Shown one piece after another: positions 1 through 6,921 of a DNA stretch of 38,248 nt. Below the pieces are notes generated by a model. It saw only the letters and a list, made by a program, of their open reading frames with translations, was not told the origin of the DNA and searched no databases. Numbering within the stretch: the stretch's first letter is position 1; each line of letters opens with the position of its first letter. The translations under genes were made by a program, and so were the position numbers. This DNA comes from Phycisphaerae bacterium. Lineage in GTDB: Bacteria; Planctomycetota; Phycisphaerae; UBA1845. Location: the NCBI GenBank assembly GCA_030429365.1, contig JAUIEW010000017.1:1-38248 (forward strand), given 5' to 3'.

Positions 1-370
1 CGCCCGCACCTGCGCATCGCCCGAGGTTGCATCCGATGTTGAACCCATCGGCATTGAACGTTGCGCGGACAACCTTGGCAGCGTCGTAGGTCAGTTTTGT
101 CAGTTCGTTTTGTTCTTGCGTGGGAAAGTCCGACGGGTCACCGCTATGGCGCTTGGGTGCGATGAGCAGGTGACCGTTGGTGTAGGGGAAGCGGTTGAGC
201 ATCACGAAGGCGCTCTCGGTGCGCCACAAGACATGGTGCCCCCGGTCGCCATCCGGGTTTTCAAAGTAGTCACAGAAAAAGCAACCCGACCCGCCATCCC
301 CCTCGTCGCCGAGCGTTCGGATGTACTCCATCCGCCAGGGGGCCCAGATGTTTTCGTTGAATTCTGCCAT
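1..370 (-). CDS. HIT-family hydrolase/transferase, N-terminal part (cut by window edge)
   Basis: Reading the minus strand from the ATG at 370 gives 123 open codons running off the window. The protein starts MAEFNENIWAPWRMEYI; the WAPWRMEYI opening is typical of Ap4A-phosphorylase-like HIT proteins. It continues with CFFCDYFEN, the strand GHLLIAPKRH, and NIGCNLGRCAGAG, which matches the N-x-G-x3-G-x-AGAG segment just before the catalytic HxHxH triad. The triad itself lies outside the window. HIT proteins of this type cleave or phosphorolyse dinucleoside polyphosphates or nucleoside phosphoramidates in the cytoplasm; the exact substrate cannot be told from this fragment. A GGGAAAG just upstream of the ATG could serve as ribosome binding site. 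It is divergent from the lipoprotein gene at 492. Confidence 0.85.
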   Translation of the reverse strand, partial: MAEFNENIWAPWRMEYIRTLGDEGDGGSGCFFCDYFENPDGDRGHHVLWRTESAFVMLNRFPYTNGHLLIAPKRHSGDPSDFPTQEQNELTKLTYDAAKVVRATFNADGFNIGCNLGRCAGAG

Positions 371-437
371 CGCTTTCCCGATCTATTCCCTGCCAAGAGT
401 CTAGCTGCATCGCAGACGGGGGACAACGGTTGTGCCT

Positions 438-465
438 TTGCAATCAGCACAATTAAGGATACACT
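438..465 (+). promoter_or_regulatory. Candidate sigma-70-type promoter for the lipoprotein gene
   Basis: TTGCAA at 438-443 and TACACT at 460-465 are separated by 16 bases. This would start transcription near 472, about 20 bases before the ATG at 492. It lies in the divergent gap between the HIT gene and the lipoprotein gene. It is a pattern match only; the -10 matches the consensus at four of six positions. Confidence 0.35.
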
Positions 466-491
466 CCATTTTCACCATAGAGACGACTCCA

Positions 492-1151
492 ATGAGCATA
501 CTTCAAATTCGAAACTGGTTCTTCGCGGTCTTGTTGGCCACCTCGTTTGGCACGCTTGCGGGTTGCAAGGAAAACGCCCGGCTCGCCGATCATGAGGTCC
601 GCGCCCGCGACGTGCAGACGGTTGAGGCGTATGGTCGCGTGCTTGATCAGGCTGCATCGCCCAGCGACGTCGTATTTGTTTTCGTCAAAGCCGTGCTCGA
701 TGACTACGATGCCGGAAACGATATCGCCAAGCGTGAGCAGGCCTTCGACACCCAACTTGGGACGCTCGCGACCGAGAGGATCAAGAAAGAAGTTTCGCGC
801 CACGCCCAGACGGAACAGCAAATACTCGATAGCTTCTTCATTGCGGCTCGGCGGTTTGCGCCGGTTCTTGGGCATTACCGCGACACGTTCCGCGAAGACC
901 ATGAATCGCTGACCGCTCGAATGCTGGCGGGTGAGAAGGGGGGCGAGGACGGTTCAGTCGCGGCTGTGCTGATGAACCTCGATCACCCCGATCCCGAGCA
1001 GCGTCCCCAGGGCAATGTGGTCGCCCGATTCGATCTGATCAAGGAGAAGGGATACTGGCGTATCTGGTGGGTCAGCTTCGACACGTCAATTCGCGATTGG
1101 AAGCAGAAACAGATCAACGGCCGACCACTTTCGGATGCCATCAAGCCGTAG
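492..1151 (+). CDS. Putative secreted lipoprotein, function unknown
   Basis: 219 residues. The open frame extends back to 432, but the ATG at 492 is preferred because it starts a clean lipoprotein signal: MSILQIRNW, a hydrophobic stretch, then lipobox LAGC with the lipidated Cys near residue 25. The mature part is hydrophilic and mostly helical, followed by a strand-rich end (around VVARFDLIKEKGYWRIWWVSF and the residues after it) that resembles the closing strands of NTF2-like folds; that resemblance is only suggestive. No catalytic motif is visible. It is followed 79 bases later by the uvrA-like gene on the same strand, with a stem-loop in between, so co-transcription is uncertain. It should be membrane-anchored on the periplasmic side. 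Confidence 0.75.
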   Translation: MSILQIRNWFFAVLLATSFGTLAGCKENARLADHEVRARDVQTVEAYGRVLDQAASPSDVVFVFVKAVLDDYDAGNDIAKREQAFDTQLGTLATERIKKEVSRHAQTEQQILDSFFIAARRFAPVLGHYRDTFREDHESLTARMLAGEKGGEDGSVAAVLMNLDHPDPEQRPQGNVVARFDLIKEKGYWRIWWVSFDTSIRDWKQKQINGRPLSDAIKP

Positions 1152-1166
1152 GTCGGTCCAGCCCAA

Positions 1167-1196
1167 CCGCAACGTTGCCTGGCTGATGCGTTGCGG
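1167..1196 (+). other. Perfect 8-bp stem-loop between lipoprotein and uvrA-like genes
   Basis: CCGCAACG at 1167-1174 pairs with CGTTGCGG at 1189-1196 around a 14-base loop. It begins 15 bases after the lipoprotein stop. No T-run follows, so it is not a standard intrinsic terminator. It could be a weak terminator, an mRNA-end stabiliser or chance. Confidence 0.4.
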
Positions 1197-1230
1197 GGCG
1201 ATTGTTCGGCGACTCTAGTTCGGTCAATTC

Positions 1231-3168
1231 ATGGATATAAGATCCATCATCGTCAAAGGCGCCCGCGAGCACAATCTGCGCGGCGTGTCACTGGAACTTC
1301 CGCAAAACAAGCTGGTGTGCTTCACGGGCGTTTCGGGCAGCGGCAAGAGTAGCCTCGCGTTTGATACGCTCTTTGCCGAGGGTCAGCGTCGCTACATCGA
1401 GTCGCTCAGCGCGTATGCCCGGCAGTTTCTCGGCCAACTTCCCAAGCCCGACGTCGATCTGATCAGCGGGTTGAGTCCGACGATTTCCATCCAGCAGCAG
1501 TCGAGCGGTTGGAATCCGCGCAGTACCGTTGGCACCGTCACGCAGATTCACGATTTCCTCCGCGTGCTCTTTGCCCGGTTGGGACGTCAGCACTGCCCGA
1601 CATGCGGCAAACCGATCACGGCTCAGACGCGCGAGCAGATCGTCGCCCGCATTCAAAGCATCGGCAGCGGTCAAAACGTCGTCATCCTCGCGCCGGTTGT
1701 CCGCGGCCAGAAAGGCGAGTTCCGCGATCTGTTTTCGGACATGCTCAAGCGCGGCTACGCCCGGGCGCGTGTGGATGGAAAGATCGTACGCCTCGCTGAC
1801 GATCCGATGCTGGATCGCAACATCCGCCATTCCATCGAAATCGTCGTCGACCGAATCAAGTTGTCCGCGACGGGACGGACGCGACTTCATGACGCGGTCG
1901 AACAGGGATTGGGGCTGGGCGATGGGGCAATCGTCGTGCAAACCGAGACGGCGTCCGGCGAATCGAAAAACGCCGCGCCGAAGGACCTTGTGCTTTCTTC
2001 GAAATACGCCTGCACAAAATGCGACCGCAGCTTTGAACCCCCAACGCCGCAGATGTTCAGCTTCAATTCGCCGTCGGGGATGTGTACGGCCTGCGACGGA
2101 CTGGGCGAGCGTTTCGATTTTGATCCGGATTTGCTCGTTCCCAATCCGAAAAAATCGTTCCTAAAACTTGCGGTTGAACCGATGCGGACGCGGATAGGGC
2201 GCTGGCGGCGACACATCTACCGCGGCGTGGCTGAGGCTGTTGGTTTTGATCTGGACAAGCCGTGGAAGGATTTGCCGCAGAAAGCCCGCGACGCGCTACT
2301 GTTCGGTACCGGTGATCTGCACGTGACCTTCACCTGGCGCACGCGGGGGCGCGTCTGGAAACATGGCGGCGAGTTTGAAGGTGTCATTGCCGACCTGCGC
2401 GGCAAATATCGAAAAGCCAAGTCCGCGTTTGTGAGGGCGTATTACGAAAAGTACATGCGCCGCAAAGCATGCGATCGCTGCGAAGGGGCGCGGTTGAACC
2501 CGCAGGCACGCTCCGTACTGATCGGCGGGCAGACGCTTCCACAAGTTTCCACGATGACCATCGGCGAAGCCGCTGAATTCTTCGCGAAGCTGAAGCTCTC
2601 CGAATTGGAGCAGTTCATCGCCGAAGATGTGTTGAAGGAAATCAACCAACGTCTCGGATTTCTGGTGGATGTTGGTTTGCACTATCTGACGCTGGACCGG
2701 ACAGCCCCCACGCTATCCGGCGGTGAGTCGCAGCGTATTCGGCTGGCCTCGCAGATTGGCGCCGGGTTGGTGGGGGTGCTGTACATCCTCGACGAACCGA
2801 GCATCGGACTTCACGCGAAGGACAACACGCGTTTGCTGGCTTCGTTGGAGCGACTTCGCGATGCGGGCAATACGGTGATCGTTGTCGAGCATGACGAGGA
2901 GACGATGCGAGCCGCCGACGTGCTCGTCGATTTCGGACCGGGGCCCGGCGTTCGCGGCGGCGAGGTGGTGGCTTGTGGCTCCGTCGCCGATGTGATCAAA
3001 GATCCACGGTCGATCACCGGTCAGTTTTTAAGCGGTAAGGAAGAAATCGCCGTGCCCAAGAATCGCCGCCCGGTTGGGAAGGAACCGAAGGTCTCCGCGC
3101 CCAAGAAACGCGCCAAGAAGACCACGCCGAATAAAGCAACCAAGAAGGCCAAAGCAAAAGCGCGTTAG
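1231..3168 (+). CDS. UvrA-like protein consisting of the N-terminal half only
   Basis: 645 residues, against about 940 for normal UvrA. UvrA recognises damaged DNA and loads UvrB in nucleotide excision repair. Visible in order: Walker A GVSGSGKS (33-40), the UvrA stretch ending IESLSAYARQFLGQ (56-69), Cys pairs CPTC (122-125) and CTKC (first zinc module), CTACDGLGE and CDRCEGARL, signature LSGGESQRIRL (about 495), Walker B YILDEPS (about 520) and H-loop VVEHDEE (about 551). This is the complete first ABC module including the UvrB-binding and insertion regions. It ends at the usual inter-half linker (TGQFLSGKEEI) and is followed not by the second ABC module but by a Lys/Ala/Pro-rich basic tail (about 610-645) and a stop. 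No second half lies downstream in any frame. The ATG at 1231 starts the conserved UvrA N-terminus; the Shine-Dalgarno signal is poor. The identity of the domain is certain; whether it works in repair is not. Confidence 0.93.
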   Translation: MDIRSIIVKGAREHNLRGVSLELPQNKLVCFTGVSGSGKSSLAFDTLFAEGQRRYIESLSAYARQFLGQLPKPDVDLISGLSPTISIQQQSSGWNPRSTVGTVTQIHDFLRVLFARLGRQHCPTCGKPITAQTREQIVARIQSIGSGQNVVILAPVVRGQKGEFRDLFSDMLKRGYARARVDGKIVRLADDPMLDRNIRHSIEIVVDRIKLSATGRTRLHDAVEQGLGLGDGAIVVQTETASGESKNAAPKDLVLSSKYACTKCDRSFEPPTPQMFSFNSPSGMCTACDGLGERFDFDPDLLVPNPKKSFLKLAVEPMRTRIGRWRRHIYRGVAEAVGFDLDKPWKDLPQKARDALLFGTGDLHVTFTWRTRGRVWKHGGEFEGVIADLRGKYRKAKSAFVRAYYEKYMRRKACDRCEGARLNPQARSVLIGGQTLPQVSTMTIGEAAEFFAKLKLSELEQFIAEDVLKEINQRLGFLVDVGLHYLTLDRTAPTLSGGESQRIRLASQIGAGLVGVLYILDEPSIGLHAKDNTRLLASLERLRDAGNTVIVVEHDEETMRAADVLVDFGPGPGVRGGEVVACGSVADVIKDPRSITGQFLSGKEEIAVPKNRRPVGKEPKVSAPKKRAKKTTPNKATKKAKAKAR

Positions 3169-3202
3169 TGCACTCATAGAAAAGACTCGAATGTGCGCTA
3201 CC

Positions 3203-3229
3203 GTCACTCCCGCGAAAGCGGGAGTCCAG
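3203..3229. repeat. REP-like palindrome, copy 1
   Basis: A 27-base unit containing ACTCCCGC (3206-3213), a GAAA loop and GCGGGAGT (3218-3225), a perfect 8-bp hairpin with a GNRA-type loop. It matches the copy at 3370-3396, in opposite orientation, at 24 of 27 positions. It sits between two convergent genes. This sequence type (ATTCCCGC..GCGGGAAT) is a commonly seen dispersed extragenic palindrome in many bacteria. Confidence 0.75.
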
Positions 3230-3369
3230 AACGGGCGCTGACAAAAGCAATGGGCGTGGATTCCCACGTGCGCGTATCGATTGCGATCAAAACCCAAGCG
3301 TAGCGTCTTGCTCGTCTACTCTTCTCAGAACAAGCACCGGTACTCACCAAATTTGATTTTGGTTTTCCC

Positions 3370-3396
3370 CTGGATTCCCGCTTGCGCGGGAATGAC
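3370..3396. repeat. REP-like palindrome, copy 2 (inverted)
   Basis: ATTCCCGC (3374-3381), loop TTGC, GCGGGAAT (3386-3393). It is the inverted partner of the unit at 3203-3229, with 24 of 27 matches. The two copies could also pair with each other in RNA across about 140 bases. The 257-base gap holding them contains no gene. Confidence 0.75.
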
Positions 3397-3425
3397 GGCG
3401 CTTTATCTCCGCTACATCTGGTGCA

Positions 3426-5615
3426 CTAACCGGCTGCGACAATCGCGCACGCCGACGGAATCTTGATCTTGCTGCCGGTTGATTTCGGCAGTGGAAGGTC
3501 GACGTCAGGTTCGTTGATCTTCCGCATGACGGCATCCTTGCGCAGATGATTGAGTTCTTTTGGCCAATCAAACGTCATCGGCGTCGCATCGCGATTGACG
3601 ACGAGCATGCCCATCATCAAACCAAAAATCTGCTCCATCAAAAGCGCCATCCAGTCGGTCTTCCAAATCGAATCACCAAGTGGCGCGGAATGGCTTGCGG
3701 GAATTTCAACGCGGATGAGCGCCGCGCCGGCTGACTTCGCCGATCGATGAATTGGGTCGGTGAAGTCGTGGTCGTCGTTGACCACATAGGTTTTCAAGTT
3801 ATCCACCCGCCAATCGATGTCCTCGATTCTGCCAAGATCAGCCCCCGCTTCAGGCGATCGGTAGAAATGCCGGCCAGCTTGCAGCTGTTCCATTATGGCG
3901 GGCAAGGGCGCCAGTCGCTTCGCGATTTCTTTGTTGTTGAATACGGCGACGCGAATTTCGTGCGCGGGTGCTGTCGTCACATCGATCCAAGCCGCCAGCG
4001 CTCCCTTGTCAAACTCCGCATCAACATCGTGACGTTCGACTTCATCGTCGACAGTCCATCCTCCCCAGCGTCCGAGGGGCGCACCATGGGGTAGCCAGGC
4101 GATGCGAAAGTGCCGATTGAGTGTGCTGGCATAGGGTGAAACATAGGGCGCGGGGCGGAGCATCGACTTAATCCAAAGCATCACGCCGTACGCCGCATCC
4201 AAATCACAACCGTTGAGAATCGATCGAACGATGATCGCCGGACGTTCAACAATCGGAAGTCCGACGGTTTCGCGATCACGCCCGACAGTGATGATCGCCG
4301 GTTGCTCGGGGTCTGCCGGTCGGCGTTCTTCCGGCCAAGATAACGCGGGGAACCGTTCGACCATGTCGCACAAGTGGCTGTGATACTCCTCCTGCGAGCG
4401 ACTGACCGCGATGAACTGTCCGATCGATTGCTGCGTGACGCCCAGCGCCGAGAGAACCAGGTTCATCATCGGGACCGCATCGCGCAGCGAACTATCCACT
4501 GCTTCGATCGGATCGATGTCCATCACAATAAGGGCGCCGTTCTCGGTGCGTTTGAAGAGTGCGATGGGTTTTTCGGAACTGGATTCGGAATCTGTGACCG
4601 AATCGAGCATGACCACCAGCCCGTGCTTCTTGCAGAATTCCTTGAAGACCTTGTTCTGGCGGAATTGTCGTTGATACAACTGAGACGAATGGTCGCTTCG
4701 TCCGGCGCAGGGGATTTGATCGTAAAGGGCAAAGGCTGCCGTCGCATAGTTCGAATGAAAGACGCGTGCGTGAAACGGATCATCGATCTGCTTGATGAGT
4801 TTCGTCAGCAGATGACCGTCGGAAATCGCTTCCATGTAGCGCGTCGAGACGATGACGATTCGATTGGCTGCCAATGCGTCGAGGGCTTTGACGCTCGCCG
4901 CTTTCGCCAGCGGCTTTTCGTCGAGAATCAACACGGCGTCGGCCTGCAGGGCGTTCGGCTGCAGCTTGGTGGGGCTGTGCGCGCTGACGCGATTCTTGCC
5001 CATTCGCTTGGACAGTAGTTCGACGATTGTCCGATCGGTTTGTTTGGTGATGACCGACACCGATCGTGCGGCTTTGGGCGGTTGGTGGGTGTACGGAAGC
5101 GGCGGAATCGCAGCCGGGTGCGAACGACTTTCCGGTTCGATGATCGGGATCACACGCACGTCATGGATACGGGCGATTCCTTCAGCATGCCGCAAACCAA
5201 TCTGCATTTCGACCGACGCCATGTTCGGGTCGGATTTGAAGAATCCGCGCAGCGTGAACTCATGGGCTTGCCGAAGCGGTTCAAACGCGAACGGGCTGAG
5301 CGGCTTGGCGTCGCGATCGAAAGGCACCATCTGCACGACCAATCCGCCATAACCATCGTCGCCCGCGCAATCGCAGGACACGACGACCTCGACGCGATAG
5401 TACTGGTCCTTCTTGCAGCGAAACTTCTGCGACCAGAATCCGCCGGAGCGCGTGTCGCTGCACGCCAACTCCATCCCGCTGAGGTGGCCATTATTTGACT
5501 TGGGCATGGGACGCCAGTCGACGTCATCGCCAGCCGATGTCCACTTCCACCCGCGCGGTTTCTTTTGCCCTTCGGAAAAGTCCGCGTTCTTGATTCGATT
5601 GAGTTCTGCAAGCAT
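3426..5615 (-). CDS. Large hypothetical protein with carbohydrate-binding-like N-terminus
   Basis: About 729 residues from the ATG at 5615, preferred because GAAGG lies 5 bases upstream. In-frame alternatives are ATG at 5648 and GTG at 5681. I do not recognise the whole protein. Residues about 10-165 (NADF..GWKW..GGFWSQKF, YYRVEVVVSCDC, LRGFFKSD, EMQIGLRHAEGIARIHDVRV) look like a jelly-roll carbohydrate-binding-type module. A Rossmann-like section follows (ADAVLILDEKPLAKA, ANRIVIVSTRYME), as in amidotransferase-like folds without visible catalytic residues. Later parts (GRWGGWTVDDEVERHDVDAEF, a hydrophobic MALLMEQIFGLMMGMLVV stretch) are unassigned. No signal peptide is seen. It converges with the uvrA-like gene, and both stop codons are TAG embedded in TAGTGCAC. 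It lies 157 bases downstream of the operon end, so it could be a weak extension of that operon. Confidence 0.75.
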   Translation of the reverse strand: MLAELNRIKNADFSEGQKKPRGWKWTSAGDDVDWRPMPKSNNGHLSGMELACSDTRSGGFWSQKFRCKKDQYYRVEVVVSCDCAGDDGYGGLVVQMVPFDRDAKPLSPFAFEPLRQAHEFTLRGFFKSDPNMASVEMQIGLRHAEGIARIHDVRVIPIIEPESRSHPAAIPPLPYTHQPPKAARSVSVITKQTDRTIVELLSKRMGKNRVSAHSPTKLQPNALQADAVLILDEKPLAKAASVKALDALAANRIVIVSTRYMEAISDGHLLTKLIKQIDDPFHARVFHSNYATAAFALYDQIPCAGRSDHSSQLYQRQFRQNKVFKEFCKKHGLVVMLDSVTDSESSSEKPIALFKRTENGALIVMDIDPIEAVDSSLRDAVPMMNLVLSALGVTQQSIGQFIAVSRSQEEYHSHLCDMVERFPALSWPEERRPADPEQPAIITVGRDRETVGLPIVERPAIIVRSILNGCDLDAAYGVMLWIKSMLRPAPYVSPYASTLNRHFRIAWLPHGAPLGRWGGWTVDDEVERHDVDAEFDKGALAAWIDVTTAPAHEIRVAVFNNKEIAKRLAPLPAIMEQLQAGRHFYRSPEAGADLGRIEDIDWRVDNLKTYVVNDDHDFTDPIHRSAKSAGAALIRVEIPASHSAPLGDSIWKTDWMALLMEQIFGLMMGMLVVNRDATPMTFDWPKELNHLRKDAVMRKINEPDVDLPLPKSTGSKIKIPSACAIVAAG

Positions 5616-5772
5616 ATCGCCTTCGCTTTCTTTAACGGTTGGGGGCATGTATAGCCGCCAACCGCGACGCTTGCAAATCACTTGTGGGCGGACTTGGCGG
5701 GATCGATTCTCATCACATCGCGAATGGATGTGAGTTTCTCTTGATGATCAGAATTGAACGGTGAATCCAGTC

Positions 5773-6921
5773 CTACGGTTCCTCGGTTTCTTCTTCGGTC
5801 ACCGGTTTGGTTGGATCGAAGGGCTCCTCTTCTTTCGGGAGCGGGCCCAGTTCTTCACTTTTTGCGAGCGTCAGCTCAACGTCAATATGCTCGGCCCCGC
5901 GCAGCAGTCGCACGTTCACACGCTCGCCGGCTGGCACCATGTAAAGCGCCTTGACCAGTTGCCCGAAATGCTTGATCGGCTGATCGTTGATTCGCACGAT
6001 CCAGTCACCTGGAAGCGCGCCGGCATCGCGAATCGGCGACGGGTCGGCCGACGATTTGATTGCAACGCCTTTTTCCACCTTCGGATCAACTGTCATCCCC
6101 ATCCAACCCCGGTGAAAGGATTTCCCTTCCTTCAAATCGGCGACGATTTCGTGAATACGCTTGCCCGGCACCGCGAAGCCCACGCCCGCATCGTAGAACT
6201 CAATACCCGCAAGCTCGCCGGGCCGCTGCGCCATCGGCACGCAGATTCCCAGAACATACCCAAACGAATCCAGCAGCGGTCCGCCGTAGTTGGCCGGCGA
6301 AAGTTTTGCGTCGGTTTGAATGGCGTTGCCCATCATGCGGTTGACGGCGCTGACGATGCCGACGCTGGCCATCGGTTTCGAACCGCCGAATCCCATGCCC
6401 ATCGCGATGGCAGTTTGGCCGGGTCGAATCTGCTCGTTGGGCACCCATTCGGGCGTGGGCAGATCCGTCGCGTCGATTTTTAGCAGCGTCAACTTGCGGA
6501 CGCGATCGCGGGCAACAATGTCAGCCGTCATCTGCCGACCATCCGCAAGCGCAACCGTGACGATGGATGGATTGCGTACAAAGTTAAAACTGCTGGTGAG
6601 GATCAATCCATCGGCAGAGTAGATGATGCCCGTCGTCGGACCATCGGCGACCATGAAGTTGGAGCCCGGGTTGTCGCGGAATTGGTTCGGATTTCTGTCA
6701 TCGTCGGACGCAAGCAGTTGATCCAGCGGTTGAACGCCACCGACCGTCTCGATGCGCACGATAAACGGACTGGCTTTGCTGATCGCCTTGTCCACGATGG
6801 CTTCAGCGCCAGATGCAAGGTTGGCGTTGGATTCCGACGCGCGGGCAACCAATCCAAACGAGCACAGCAGCAAGCATGCGCAGGTTGCGCCGATGACGCG
6901 TCGTAGAGTCCGCTCGATCAT
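5773..6921 (-). CDS. Secreted trypsin-fold pseudoprotease with PDZ domain
   Basis: 382 residues from the ATG at 6921, whose ATGA overlaps the stop of the upstream gene. A signal peptide covers about 1-30 (RRVIGATCACLLLCSF..ARA). Residues 40-260 align with HtrA/DegP-type proteases: GLILTSSFNFV (106-115), VRKLTLLKID (141-150), LSPANYGGPLLDSFG (208-221) and GVGFAVPGKRI. A PDZ domain follows (about 265-355: GWMGMTV, GALPGDWIVRINDQPIKHF) and an acidic, proline-rich tail. All three catalytic positions are changed: no His in the LTxxHVV position, Lys143 where Asp normally stands, and Tyr212 in place of the Ser of GNSGGP. It should bind but not cut peptides. It is the last gene of the long operon and is translationally coupled to the bigger protease-like gene. 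Confidence 0.85.
   Translation of the reverse strand: MIERTLRRVIGATCACLLLCSFGLVARASESNANLASGAEAIVDKAISKASPFIVRIETVGGVQPLDQLLASDDDRNPNQFRDNPGSNFMVADGPTTGIIYSADGLILTSSFNFVRNPSIVTVALADGRQMTADIVARDRVRKLTLLKIDATDLPTPEWVPNEQIRPGQTAIAMGMGFGGSKPMASVGIVSAVNRMMGNAIQTDAKLSPANYGGPLLDSFGYVLGICVPMAQRPGELAGIEFYDAGVGFAVPGKRIHEIVADLKEGKSFHRGWMGMTVDPKVEKGVAIKSSADPSPIRDAGALPGDWIVRINDQPIKHFGQLVKALYMVPAGERVNVRLLRGAEHIDVELTLAKSEELGPLPKEEEPFDPTKPVTEEETEEP

Noticed and set aside
4374-5018. 214-residue plus-strand open frame inside the hypothetical gene
   Set aside because: Antisense to the longer minus-strand gene; Arg/His-rich translation typical of antisense reading of GC-rich coding DNA.
5682-5772. Terminator after the 12-gene operon
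   Set aside because: CACATC..GATGTG can form a 6-bp hairpin on the minus strand but no T-run follows, so the operon end is not defined by sequence.
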